A stretch of DNA of 64,000 nt from Algibacter amylolyticus (GCF_014202225.1 NZ_JACHGE010000004.1:124001-188000); one strand, 5' to 3'; shown: positions 56,080-64,000, numbered from the stretch's first letter. The notes: a model not told the origin generated them from the sequence alone. Translations and numbers: made by a program.

Positions 56080-56109
56080 CTAAAGTAATTAATTATTTAA
56101 GAAATCAAA
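56080..56109 (-). promoter_or_regulatory. Promoter of the pheA leader transcript
   Basis: On the minus strand TTTG (complement of 56106-56109) and TACTTTAG (complement of 56080-56087, one mismatch) are 18 bases apart. Transcription would start around 56074, only a few bases before the leader ATG. Confidence 0.55.
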
Positions 56110-56190
56110 ATACATTAAAACCTTTTTTTATCTTTTCTGAAAAGTTTTAAAGATTTTATAGTAAATATCACTTTACATTATATAATCATT

Positions 56191-56198
56191 TATTTTTG
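56191..56198 (+). promoter_or_regulatory. Candidate -7 box of gldA
   Basis: TATTTTTG is an exact TAnnTTTG match 18 bp before the gldA start. A TTTA at 56172 is the nearest -33-like element, at a short distance. The gap 55875-56215 thus holds divergent promoters and the pheA leader. Confidence 0.45.
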
Positions 56199-56215
56199 AA
56201 CAAATTAATTTAATT

Positions 56216-57112
56216 ATGTCTATTGAGGTTAATAACATATCTAAAATTTACGGTAAACAAAAAGCTTTAAATAACATTTCCTTTAAGGTAGGTAAACCAG
56301 AAATAGTTGGTTTTTTGGGACCTAATGGCGCAGGTAAATCTACCATGATGAAAATTTTAACCACCTACCTTAATGCCAATGAAGGTACGGTTAAGGTAAA
56401 TGGTTTTGATATTTTAACTAACACCAAAGCCGTACAGCAGAGTGTTGGTTACCTTCCCGAACATAACCCTTTATATTTAGAGCAGTATATAAAAGAGTAT
56501 TTAAGCTTCAATGCAAACATTTATGGTGTTAGCAAAAACCGTATAGATGAAGTCATTGAATTAACTGGCCTAACACCCGAAGCTCACAAAAAAATTGGAG
56601 AGCTTTCTAAAGGGTATCGCCAACGAGTAGGTTTAGCCAATGCCTTACTGCACGACCCCGAGGTTTTAATTTTAGATGAACCAACAACCGGTTTAGACCC
56701 AAACCAATTAGTAGATATTAGAAACCTTATTAAATCTATAGGTGCCACCAAAACTGTATTTCTTTCTACACATATTATGCAAGAGGTTGAAGCCATGTGC
56801 GATCGTGTTATTATTATTAATAAAGGCGAAATAGTAGCAGATAAAAAGCTAAAGGATTTACGTGACGAAAAAGAACAAGTGGTTATTGTGGAGTTCGATT
56901 ACCGTGTTGAGGATGCTTTTTTACTAAAACTACCTAAGGTTGAAAAAGCGATAAACACCTATGGTTTTGTTTACGAAATCACTTTTAAAACCGCAGAAGA
57001 TATGCGCTCGCATGTTTTTGATTTTGCGCACGATAACCAGTTAAAAATTCTTCAACTTAATCAAAAGAACACAAGTTTAGAAACTCTATTTAGAGAATTA
57101 ACCAACGTATAA
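56216..57112 (+). CDS. gldA: Gliding motility ABC transporter ATPase GldA
   Basis: This 298-residue ATPase has Walker A GPNGAGKST, Q-loop PEHNPLYLEQYIKEYL, signature LSKGYRQRVG, Walker B VLILDEPTTGLD and the switch His in STHIMQ. Sequence and length fit GldA, the ATPase that works with membrane proteins GldF and GldG, which are not adjacent here (gldA is also separate in F. johnsoniae). A role in gliding in this strain is inferred from the family. Confidence 0.88.
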   Translation: MSIEVNNISKIYGKQKALNNISFKVGKPEIVGFLGPNGAGKSTMMKILTTYLNANEGTVKVNGFDILTNTKAVQQSVGYLPEHNPLYLEQYIKEYLSFNANIYGVSKNRIDEVIELTGLTPEAHKKIGELSKGYRQRVGLANALLHDPEVLILDEPTTGLDPNQLVDIRNLIKSIGATKTVFLSTHIMQEVEAMCDRVIIINKGEIVADKKLKDLRDEKEQVVIVEFDYRVEDAFLLKLPKVEKAINTYGFVYEITFKTAEDMRSHVFDFAHDNQLKILQLNQKNTSLETLFRELTNV

Positions 57113-57196
57113 CACCTGTTAATTCAGAAATAAGTAATATATTTCTTCTTTGTTTTTAAAACTGGTTAACCAATTTATGATAATTATCATCTTTAA

Positions 57197-57283
57197 ATGG
57201 CTACTCAAGTTTTATTTTTGTCTGAAGACGAAATTTTAAACGAAATGATTTTAAATGCTAGAGTCTTAAAAGTAGTCTACTAG
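57197..57283 (+). CDS. Small ORF upstream of pta, unknown
   Basis: A 28-codon frame (MATQVLFLSEDEILNE and then MILNARVLKVVY) starts at 57197 and ends with TAG, 26 bp before pta. Its residue mix is protein-like, but it is short and unrecognised. It could be a small protein, a leader or the remains of a gene. Confidence is low. Confidence 0.3.
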   Translation: MATQVLFLSEDEILNEMILNARVLKVVY

Positions 57284-57309
57284 TATTTTTTCATCCTTAA
57301 ACAAATACA

Positions 57310-59400
57310 ATGAGCAAAGGAATTTATGTAGCAACCATCGAACCTAATAGCGGTAAATCGGTTGTTGTACTAGGTTTAATGCGTATGTTATTAGGTAAAA
57401 CTGCCAAAGTAGGATACTTTAGACCAATTATTGAAGACACAAAAGCCGGTGAAATGGATAATCATATAAATACTGTGATTTCCTATTTTGAACTTGATAT
57501 TAATTATAAAAAAACCTTTGCTTACACCAGAAGCCAGGTTTTAGATTTATACAACAAAGGAAAATCGGGCGATGTTATTGACGAAATCATAAAAAAATAT
57601 AAATACCTAGAAGACCACTTTGATTTTGTTTTGGTTGAGGGTACCGATTTTTCGCATGAAAACTCGAGTTTAGAATTAGACATTAACCTTCTAATATCTA
57701 AAAACTTAGGATTACCAGCCATCATTGTTTCGCAAGGTGATGGAAAATCCTTATCGGAGATTGTCGATAATGTACAATTAGCTCACGACACCTTTAAAGG
57801 AGAAGTTGAAGTGCTGTCTTTAATGACCAATAAAATTAATCCTAACGATGTTAGCACTTTAAAATCGCTTTTAAAAGCTAGAATTAATAGTGGAACCGAT
57901 ATTACGGTAATCCCAAAAATTAAAAGTTTAGCAAGCCCAACCATTAAGGAAATTTCTAAAAAACTTGATGGCACGATTCTTTTTGGCGAGGATATGATAA
58001 ATAACCAAGCCGAAAATTTTAGCGTGGGAGCTATGCAATTACGTAACTACTTAACGCATTTAAAAGAAAATGCCTTAGTAATTACACCTGGTGACAGAGC
58101 AGATATTATTTTAGGGGCGCTGCAAGCCAACATCTCTAAAAATTATCCAAAAATAGCAGGTATTATTTTAACAGGTGGTTTAATTCCAGAAGAACCTATT
58201 CTGAAATTAATTGAGGGATTATCTAGTGTTGTACCTATAATTAGCGTTAAAGCGGGCACCTTTTATGTAACCAACACAATAGGTAAAATACGTTCTAGAA
58301 TATATGCCGAAAACACCGAAAAAATTGAAACCTCTATTGCTACTTTTGAAAAACATGTAGCCACAGAAAAATTAGCTGAGGACTTAGTTACTTTTGAATC
58401 TGGTATTTTCACCCCAAGAATGTTTCAGTACAATTTACTGCAGCGTGCATTAAAAGATAAAAAACATATAGTTTTACCCGAAGGCTACGACGAACGTATT
58501 TTACGTGCAGCAGCCCGTTTAATTGATGCTCGTGTGGTCGATTTAACTTTAATTGGCGAGGAAGATAAAATACGCGAACGCCTTATACGTTACGATATAC
58601 CGTTAAACATAGAAGACGTTAATATTGTTTTTCCTCAAAACTCACCGCACTTTAAGGACTATGTAAATACGTTTTATGAACTAAGAAAACATAAAAACGT
58701 TAACTTAGATATGGCTCGAGATGCCATGTCCGATGTGTCGTATTTTGCAACCATGATGATTTATAAAGGACATGCCGATGGTATGGTTTCCGGAGCCATT
58801 CATACTACAGCACATACCTTGCGTCCTGCGTTACAATTTATAAAAACTAAACCCGGCGTAAATATTGTCTCTTCAGTATTCTTTATGTGTTTAGAAGACC
58901 GCGTTTCCATTTTTGGAGATTGTGCCATTAACCCAAACCCAAATGCAGAGCAACTAGCCGAAATAGCCATTTCATCTGCCAAAACTGCTAAAGATTTTGG
59001 CGTAGAACCTAAGGTTGCAATGTTATCATATTCATCTGGTGCTTCTGGTAAAGGTGAAGATGTAGAACGCGTTAGAAAAGCTACAGAAATTGCAAAAGCA
59101 AAGGCTCCAGATTTAAAAATTGAAGGGCCTATTCAATACGATGCCGCAGTAGATATGCGTATTGGTAAAAGTAAATTACCGGACTCGGAAGTTGCAGGAC
59201 AAGCAAGCGTTTTAATTTTTCCAGATTTAAATACAGGTAACAACACTTACAAAGCGGTACAACGAGAAACAGGAGCTTTAGCTATTGGCCCCATGCTACA
59301 AGGTTTAAACAAACCTGTAAACGATTTAAGTAGAGGCTGTACTGCCGACGATATTTATAGCACCGTAATTATAACCGCCATTCAAGCTCAAGATTTTTAA
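57310..59400 (+). CDS. pta: Phosphate acetyltransferase (long form)
   Basis: This 696-residue enzyme converts acetyl-CoA and acetyl phosphate. Three domains are visible: an N-terminal P-loop BioD-like domain (IYVATIEPNSGKSVVVLGLM, 1-210), a DRTGG regulatory domain (about 220-330), and the C-terminal catalytic PTA domain (about 375-696, VLPEGYDERILRAAARLID, MVSGAIHTTAHTLRPAL, MLSYSSGASGKGEDVERV, NDLSRGCTADDIY). It is followed after 3 bp by ackA. Confidence 0.97.
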   Translation: MSKGIYVATIEPNSGKSVVVLGLMRMLLGKTAKVGYFRPIIEDTKAGEMDNHINTVISYFELDINYKKTFAYTRSQVLDLYNKGKSGDVIDEIIKKYKYLEDHFDFVLVEGTDFSHENSSLELDINLLISKNLGLPAIIVSQGDGKSLSEIVDNVQLAHDTFKGEVEVLSLMTNKINPNDVSTLKSLLKARINSGTDITVIPKIKSLASPTIKEISKKLDGTILFGEDMINNQAENFSVGAMQLRNYLTHLKENALVITPGDRADIILGALQANISKNYPKIAGIILTGGLIPEEPILKLIEGLSSVVPIISVKAGTFYVTNTIGKIRSRIYAENTEKIETSIATFEKHVATEKLAEDLVTFESGIFTPRMFQYNLLQRALKDKKHIVLPEGYDERILRAAARLIDARVVDLTLIGEEDKIRERLIRYDIPLNIEDVNIVFPQNSPHFKDYVNTFYELRKHKNVNLDMARDAMSDVSYFATMMIYKGHADGMVSGAIHTTAHTLRPALQFIKTKPGVNIVSSVFFMCLEDRVSIFGDCAINPNPNAEQLAEIAISSAKTAKDFGVEPKVAMLSYSSGASGKGEDVERVRKATEIAKAKAPDLKIEGPIQYDAAVDMRIGKSKLPDSEVAGQASVLIFPDLNTGNNTYKAVQRETGALAIGPMLQGLNKPVNDLSRGCTADDIYSTVIITAIQAQDF

Positions 59401-59403
59401 TAT

Positions 59404-60591
59404 ATGCAAGTATTAGTTTTAAATTCAGGAAGTTCTTCCTTAAAATTTCAATTGTTCGCCATGCCCAAAGCCACTATTTTATGTTCTGGCTTAATTGAGC
59501 GCATTGGGTTTAACGATGCAAAATTCATATTCAAAACAAATGGCAATACTATTGAGGTTATTGAAGCTATACCCAACCATAAAGTAGGTTTAGAATTACT
59601 ATCTAAACAATTACTACATAAAGAAACGGGTATTATAAAATCGGCAGATGGTATTGATATTGTGGGTCATCGTGTGGTTCAAGGTGGTGCATCATTTAAT
59701 AAAACAACCGAAATCACGCCATCTGTAAAAGCTAAAATAAAAGACCTTTTTAGTTTAGCGCCATTGCACAATCCTGCTAATTTTGAAGGTATTGAAGTTG
59801 CCGAAATTGTATTCCCTAAGGCAAAGCAAGTTGCCGTTTTTGATACCGCATTTCATCAAACTATACCCGAGCATGTTTACAAATATGCCATTCCTAATGA
59901 GTTTTCAGAACAATACAAAATCCGCCTATATGGGTTTCATGGCACAAGTCATAAATACGTATCAGAAAAAGCAATTGAATATTTAGGCAAACAAAATTCT
60001 AAAATAATAAGCATACATTTAGGAAACGGCTGTAGTATTACCGCTATAAAAAATGGTAAAAGCATTGACCATTCTATGGGTTTAACTCCTTTAGACGGCT
60101 TAATTATGGGCACACGAAGTGGCGCTATCGATCCTTCTGTAATTTTTCATTTAGCAAAAAAACTAGATTATAGTTTGGATGAGATTAACACCCTTTTACA
60201 GAAAAAAAGCGGCATGTTAGGGCTAACTGGTTATAGTGATTTAAGAGATATTCAAGCGGAAGCTGAAAAAGGAAACAAAGCCTGTAAGCTGGCCTTACAA
60301 ATGAATGCGTATCGTATTAAAAAATACATAGGGAGCTATACCGCCATATTAAACGGATTGGATGCTATTGTGTTTACCGCTGGAATTGGCGAAAACTCGC
60401 CAGAAATGCGAGAACTTGTTTGTACAGATTTGGATTATTTAGGCATCAACTTAGATCTTGAAAAAAATAAAATACGCCCAAGTAAATTGACTACTGTTAA
60501 CTCTGAAGCTTCCAAAGTAAAAGTTTTGGTCATTCCAACAAACGAAGAGTTAGAAATAGCAAAACAGGCGGTAAATTTATTCCAGAATTAA
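59404..60591 (+). CDS. ackA: Acetate kinase
   Basis: This 395-residue kinase makes ATP and acetate from acetyl phosphate. The start VLVLNSGSSSLKFQLF and the blocks VGHRVVQGG, AVFDTAFHQTIPE, GFHGTSHKYVS, HLGNGCSI, MGLTPLDGLIMGTRSGAIDP and FTAGIGENSPEMR are canonical. With pta it forms the acetate overflow and substrate-level phosphorylation path. Its last 15 bases overlap the end of the convergent GIN-domain gene. Confidence 0.98.
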   Translation: MQVLVLNSGSSSLKFQLFAMPKATILCSGLIERIGFNDAKFIFKTNGNTIEVIEAIPNHKVGLELLSKQLLHKETGIIKSADGIDIVGHRVVQGGASFNKTTEITPSVKAKIKDLFSLAPLHNPANFEGIEVAEIVFPKAKQVAVFDTAFHQTIPEHVYKYAIPNEFSEQYKIRLYGFHGTSHKYVSEKAIEYLGKQNSKIISIHLGNGCSITAIKNGKSIDHSMGLTPLDGLIMGTRSGAIDPSVIFHLAKKLDYSLDEINTLLQKKSGMLGLTGYSDLRDIQAEAEKGNKACKLALQMNAYRIKKYIGSYTAILNGLDAIVFTAGIGENSPEMRELVCTDLDYLGINLDLEKNKIRPSKLTTVNSEASKVKVLVIPTNEELEIAKQAVNLFQN

Positions 60592-61323
60592 TCGACCTCT
60601 ATAAAGTTCTTCCACATTAATAATTGGAGGTGTATTTACAGAAATAACATCTCCAATACCCGATATTGTTCCAGTAATTTCTTGTTGTGGGTTCACAATC
60701 ATATCATTTGAACCTCTGTTATTCACACTCACTGTTTGAGCCTCTAAATTGCGCCCTTCAAAACGGGATGTTCCAGATGCAAAGGTTACGCTCAAATTAT
60801 CAGTTTGTCCGGTAACATAAGCGACCGATAAGTTATTAAATACCACTCTAAAACTTGCATTATCAATTTGCAGCCTAAAATCGCCTACATTAAAAGAACC
60901 CGGAGCTCCAAAATCTTCCGATAAAATAGTTAACTCCGGATACGTTAAAACCCCATCAGAACTAATATCAAATTGTGTCGAGCTTCTAATTTCGGTAATA
61001 TTACGTGCCGTAACATACACTTTAGTAACACCATAATCTCTAACATAATTACAAGTATTATTATCGGTTAAGGTTAATCTGCCATCTACAACCTCGGCAG
61101 TAACATCATTTAATAAATTCTTTCCGGTTTCAATAATAACACTTTGGGTAGCATCTTGTTTAATAACTAGCTCAACATCTCGATTTACTAGAATTTTAGT
61201 AAAACTTGCAACGGTAACTTCTTGTTGTAAAATGTCGCCGGTTTTTTGAAAACAATCGCCAGCATCTTCACTATCGCAAGCAATACCAACAATTAAAAAT
61301 AGTATGTAAATCAACTTTTTCAT
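60577..61323 (-). CDS. GIN-domain (DUF2807) lipoprotein
   Basis: This 248-residue lipoprotein has the signal KKLIYILFLIVGIAC with Cys16, a short acidic linker, and a DUF2807 (putative autotransporter adhesin head GIN) beta-helix domain: VASFTKILVNRDVELVIKQD, VTAEVVDGRLTLTDNN, ITEIRSSTQFDI, IDNASFRVVFNNLS, EITGTISGIGDV. It starts four bases inside the stop of the PagL-like gene (ATGA overlap), so the two are coupled. Function is unknown; surface location is likely. Confidence 0.88.
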   Translation of the reverse strand: MKKLIYILFLIVGIACDSEDAGDCFQKTGDILQQEVTVASFTKILVNRDVELVIKQDATQSVIIETGKNLLNDVTAEVVDGRLTLTDNNTCNYVRDYGVTKVYVTARNITEIRSSTQFDISSDGVLTYPELTILSEDFGAPGSFNVGDFRLQIDNASFRVVFNNLSVAYVTGQTDNLSVTFASGTSRFEGRNLEAQTVSVNNRGSNDMIVNPQQEITGTISGIGDVISVNTPPIINVEELYRGRLILE

Positions 61324-62420
61324 AATCGTACACCAATTCCAAATTCGACTCCTTCAGCTTTTGCACCATGAGATTTTAACGACATAACACCAAACCATTT
61401 GTTAGCAAAATAACGTTTCAAGCCTAGTCTAGTATAAACACGTCCTTCAAAATCGAAAGGATAATACACATAATACCCCAACTGCGTAATAAGTGATGTT
61501 TTGTTTATAAATAATTCATGCCCAGCAAAAACACCAACACGTTTATGGTCTTCGTTACCCGTAAGTCCATCCTCAGGAAAAGCAACACTTCTGTAGTAAA
61601 TAAACTCTTTTAAAAAGTTAGAGAAAAACACATCGGTTCCTAATTGCAACGCACTCGATTTATTAATCCGTTTATCAGCGTAAGCAGATGCTACATACAT
61701 GGCGTATTGCCCGCTTCCAAAAATATCGCTTTCATTAATGCCCGCTCTAAATACCACATTATATTTAATAGGCTCAGAGAAATCTTGATCTGCTTGTTTA
61801 TCTAACGTATGTTGATATTCTAAATCTTTATCTGCCAAACTATACGTTAAACCCAGATTAAAGGTTATAGAATTTGTACCATTATTAGGCGATTTTACAT
61901 TAGCATTAGAGTAATGAATTAACGAAAATCCACTTTGCAACCCAAACCTATCAAAAATACGCTCCTTTTTATAGTTTAACATCACGTAAGTACTACTTCC
62001 AAATTTAGACCCAAATGCCACATTTTTAAAATTGGTTTCTCTATCGTACGGATTCGTGTTATGCGCCATTCCTTGCCCAATACGAAACATTACATTCCGT
62101 TTAAAAAAGTAAAAGTTGTAATGTGCATAAAGCGAATAATTATTCCCTAAAACAGGGTTCTTCATGTCTTGGTAAGCAAAAGACACACCATAATCTGGAT
62201 AATTAAAACGCTGTTCCCAATCTTTAAAACCGTACGTTTTTTTATTCCAACTTAAAATAACACCATCGGGATGTCCCGTAATTAAATGAAGAATTTCGTT
62301 GTTGTGCAGTGCAATATTTCCTCGAAAATAATTCACATCCACATACGACGTGTTTGTTTTGTCCTGAGCAAAAACAATAACACTAATAAAACTTAAAACA
62401 CAACTAAAAAATAATTTCAT
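61320..62420 (-). CDS. Acyloxyacyl hydrolase (PagL-like lipid A deacylase)
   Basis: This 366-residue protein has a signal peptide (MKLFFSCVLSFISVIVFAQ) and an outer-membrane barrel with amphipathic strands to the end (VEFGIGVRL). The family motif FSLIHYSNANVKSPNNGTN has the His and Ser of the PagL active site. It should remove an acyl chain from lipid A. It lies 24 bp after metF, and before the GIN-domain gene. Confidence 0.85.
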   Translation of the reverse strand: MKLFFSCVLSFISVIVFAQDKTNTSYVDVNYFRGNIALHNNEILHLITGHPDGVILSWNKKTYGFKDWEQRFNYPDYGVSFAYQDMKNPVLGNNYSLYAHYNFYFFKRNVMFRIGQGMAHNTNPYDRETNFKNVAFGSKFGSSTYVMLNYKKERIFDRFGLQSGFSLIHYSNANVKSPNNGTNSITFNLGLTYSLADKDLEYQHTLDKQADQDFSEPIKYNVVFRAGINESDIFGSGQYAMYVASAYADKRINKSSALQLGTDVFFSNFLKEFIYYRSVAFPEDGLTGNEDHKRVGVFAGHELFINKTSLITQLGYYVYYPFDFEGRVYTRLGLKRYFANKWFGVMSLKSHGAKAEGVEFGIGVRL

Positions 62421-62444
62421 ATTGGAGGTCTAGTAAAGCAATAA

Positions 62445-63401
62445 TTAAAATAATGCTTGAGCAATGGCTTTTACGTTATCACTTTTACCCATAGAGTAGT
62501 AATGTAAAACAGGAACACCCGCTTCACGCAACTCTTTAGATTGCTGAATAGCAAACTCCACACCTACCTGTCTTACTGCTTGGTTGTCCTTACAACCCTC
62601 AACCGCATCAATTAAATCTTGAGGCAAATCAATTTTAAAAACCTGCGGCAAAATTTGTAAATGGCGTTTTACAGCAATAGGTTTTATGCCCGGAATAATA
62701 GGCACATTAATACCCATTTCTCTTGCCTTATCAACAAACTCAAAATACTTGTTATTATCAAAAAACATTTGCGTAACCACGTAATCTGCACCAGCATCAA
62801 CCTTAGCCTTTAAACGTCTTAAGTCTGTAACTAACGATGGCGCTTCCATGTGCTTTTCTGGGTAGCCAGCAACACCAATACAAAAATCAGAATTATGCTC
62901 TACAACAACATCATCATGCAAATATTGTCCTCTATTTAAAGTCGCAATTTGCTCTACCAACTCGCTAGCATAGGCATTTCCACCTTTAACCGGTTTAAAA
63001 TAAGGCTCGTCTTTCATGGAATCTCCTCGAAGCGCCATAACATTATCTAAACCTAAATAATGACAATCTACCAACACATATTCCGTTTCCTCTTTGGTAA
63101 AACCACCACACAATAAATGCGGAATCGCATCCACCTTATACTTATGCATAATAGACGCACAAATACCTACTGTTCCTGGTCGCATTCGCGTAATACGCTT
63201 ATCTAAAAGTCCGTTACCTTTATCAATATACACATATTCCTCTCTAGAGGTCGTTACATCAATAAATGGCGGTTTAAACTCCATTAAAGGGTCTATATTA
63301 TTGTATAAATCCTGAATGTTTTTTCCTTTTTTTGGCGGTATCACTTCAAAAGAAAACAAAGTTTTACCGTTAGCGTTTTTTATATGGTCTGTTACTTTCA
63401 T
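62445..63401 (-). CDS. metF: 5,10-methylenetetrahydrofolate reductase
   Basis: This 318-residue flavoenzyme makes 5-methyl-THF for methionine synthase. Visible are FSFEVIPPKKGKN (active Glu), the strand PPFIDVTTS, IPHLLCGGFTKEE, NVMALRGDSMKDEP, VVTQMFFDNNKYFEF and PIIPGIKPI. The upstream region on the minus strand carries a perfect hairpin (63408-63425) and repeat copy G. It is downstream of a 77-residue gene and metH, so the methyl-supply genes are together. Confidence 0.97.
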   Translation of the reverse strand: MKVTDHIKNANGKTLFSFEVIPPKKGKNIQDLYNNIDPLMEFKPPFIDVTTSREEYVYIDKGNGLLDKRITRMRPGTVGICASIMHKYKVDAIPHLLCGGFTKEETEYVLVDCHYLGLDNVMALRGDSMKDEPYFKPVKGGNAYASELVEQIATLNRGQYLHDDVVVEHNSDFCIGVAGYPEKHMEAPSLVTDLRRLKAKVDAGADYVVTQMFFDNNKYFEFVDKAREMGINVPIIPGIKPIAVKRHLQILPQVFKIDLPQDLIDAVEGCKDNQAVRQVGVEFAIQQSKELREAGVPVLHYYSMGKSDNVKAIAQALF

Positions 63402-63407
63402 TACTAT

Positions 63408-63425
63408 TTCCTGCGAAAGCAGGAA
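63408..63425. repeat. Short perfect palindromic hairpin before metF
   Basis: TTCCTGC GAAA GCAGGAA is a 7-bp perfect stem with a GAAA loop, starting 7 bp before the metF start codon on the minus strand. Hairpins of this kind are common as scattered short repeats in flavobacteria; here it would also fold next to the metF ribosome start. Confidence 0.6.
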
Positions 63426-63502
63426 TCTATTTATTGTTAATATTCTATTTTCTTAGCCACGAATTTACAAACGAATTCTTAAAGCTACTTTTTTATTTTT
63501 TT

Positions 63503-63590
63503 GGGCGTTACCACAAGGGTCGGGCTTTACCTTGCAAGTCCTCGCACCTCCTACGTCGGGCTGTGGGCTTTACACTGCAATCCCTAACGC
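63503..63590 (+). repeat. Structured dispersed repeat, copy G
   Basis: This 88 bp copy runs from GGGCGTTACCACAAGGGTCGG to GCAATCCCTAACGC (GCGTTA 63505-63510 with TAACGC 63585-63590). The central arm is GCAAGTCCTCGCACC ... GTCGGGCTGTGGGC. It ends 4 bp before the stop codon of the 77-residue gene and lies between that gene and metF. Confidence 0.9.
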
Positions 63591-63593
63591 AGG

Positions 63594-63827
63594 CTAACCT
63601 AACATTTTTGTTACCTCATCAAAGCTTTCTTTATACTCCCAATAAATCCATCTACCATCGGTATAATCTGTTAAAATATAGGTTTCGCTAACAGATTTTA
63701 TTCTAGACACAGCCACAAGTTTCTTCGAAAATGTATCCGAATTTACATGCAGCAAAACTTCTTTATTCTTATTGTCATATCCATGAGATATCACATAGCT
63801 TCCTAAAGTTAATTCTATAAATTTCAT
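63594..63827 (-). CDS. Small protein between metH and metF, unknown
   Basis: I choose the ATG at 63827 (77 residues, MKFIELTLGSYVISHGYDN). A longer frame to 63893 would start inside the cloverleaf repeat, so its extra residues are artefactual. The protein is mixed alpha/beta with a Tyr/Trp-rich middle (TDYTDGRWIYWEYKESF) and no cysteine or signal. I recognise no family. It lies in the methyl-supply cluster, between the cloverleaf repeat and copy G. Confidence 0.65.
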   Translation of the reverse strand: MKFIELTLGSYVISHGYDNKNKEVLLHVNSDTFSKKLVAVSRIKSVSETYILTDYTDGRWIYWEYKESFDEVTKMLG

Positions 63828-63844
63828 AATTATTCTTCTTTTAA

Positions 63845-63933
63845 AAGCCTCCCCTAACCCCTCCGAAGGAGGGGAACACTTACTCTTGCACAACAGTAAG
63901 AGTTCCTCCCCATGGGGAGGTTAGGTGGGGCTT
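63845..63933 (-). repeat. Cloverleaf-like structured repeat
   Basis: This 89 bp element has an outer stem AAGCCTCCCCTAACC (63845-63859) / GGTTAGGTGGGGCTT (63919-63933), 13 of 15 paired plus a wobble. It encloses three hairpins: CCCCTCC-GAA-GGAGGGG (63858-63874), a 9-of-10 stem with CTTACT...AGTAAG (63875-63904) and the perfect palindrome CCTCCCCATGGGGAGG (63905-63920). It is located between metH and the 77-residue gene. A partial relative is at 41498. The strand is arbitrary. Confidence 0.8.
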
Positions 63934-63937
63934 CTAA

Positions 63938-64000
63938 TTATTCTTCGGCTAATGTTGGGTGCAACCACTTTCTTGCCTTCTCCTTTGTTATTCCTTTTCG
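63938..64000 (-). CDS. metH: Methionine synthase C-terminus (MetH activation-domain end), partial
   Basis: The frame enters from the right edge and ends with TAA at 63938. The last residues are RKGITKEKARKWLHPTLAEE, which fits the end of the AdoMet-binding activation domain of B12-dependent methionine synthase as found in flavobacteria. Its place upstream of metF supports this. Only 20 codons are seen, so the call leans on context. Confidence 0.6.
   Translation of the reverse strand, partial: RKGITKEKARKWLHPTLAEE

Noticed and set aside
63434-63691. Plus-strand ORF over repeat copy G
   Set aside because: It is read through the repeat and the antisense of the 77-residue gene.
63828-63893. N-terminal extension of the small gene after metH
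   Set aside because: The extra codons are translated cloverleaf-repeat sequence.

Overview
The window is a low-G+C chromosomal segment of a flavobacterium (Bacteroidota, Flavobacteriaceae type). The signs are gliding and type IX secretion genes (gldK, gldB, gldC, gldA, and a protein with a type IX sorting tail), a TonB-dependent receptor, the XrtF exosortase pair, LptE and GIN-domain lipoproteins, and Bacteroidota-type promoters (TTTG about 20 bases before TAnnTTTG). It is mostly conserved chromosome. I see no rRNA, tRNA, CRISPR array, prophage or transposase gene.

Layout. 1-7 kb (minus strand): gldK start, an arginase-fold protein that has lost its metal ligands, topA, a membrane protein and an LVIVD-repeat lipoprotein. 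7-14.5 kb (plus): miaB, a sigma-54 activator, lptE, a TPR-like protein, secG and groES-groEL, with a sigma-54-like promoter before groES. 14.6-20 kb (minus): a GIY-YIG protein, a metal cluster (HMA protein, TonB receptor, HMA-MauE protein, HYC_CC_PP protein) and the XrtF pair. 20-29.6 kb (plus): a methionine sulfoxide reductase-like GAF protein, purH, the mreB-mreC-mreD-mrdA-rodA rod-shape operon, and a lipoprotein peptide deformylase. 29.6-34.7 kb: gldC-gldB, nadE, a response regulator with Glu at the phospho-site, and a dnaG lacking zinc ligands. 35-38.4 kb (plus): a circularly permuted ATP-grasp / alpha-E / transglutaminase operon. 38.4-50.8 kb: mostly minus-strand housekeeping genes (polyprenyl synthase, rlmN, queA, aroA, MazG-like, two DUF3857 paralogues, dtd, rsgA). 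51.8-55.9 kb (minus): a Phe/Tyr operon (pheA, aminotransferase, tyrA, DAHP synthase-chorismate mutase). 56.2-64 kb: gldA, pta-ackA, then a minus-strand block with a GIN-domain lipoprotein, a PagL-like deacylase, metF, a small protein and the 3' end of metH.

The strongest new observations are two. (1) The pheA operon is preceded by a complete attenuator: a promoter, a 27-residue leader peptide packed with Tyr and Phe codons, an antiterminator segment inside the leader, and an intrinsic terminator. (2) Seven copies of an 84-111 bp structured repeat lie in intergenic gaps. Their terminal inverted arms change in step between copies, and their central stem is replaced by unrelated but still self-complementary sequence, so the fold rather than the sequence seems to be kept. 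A second, cloverleaf-like repeat lies at the right end, with a decayed partial copy near 41.5 kb.

Other points are a peptide deformylase with all catalytic motifs behind a lipoprotein signal, and several enzymes or regulators with replaced key residues (arginase-fold protein, DnaG zinc site, response regulator, one DUF3857 transglutaminase). All calls come from reading the sequence. No database search was possible.
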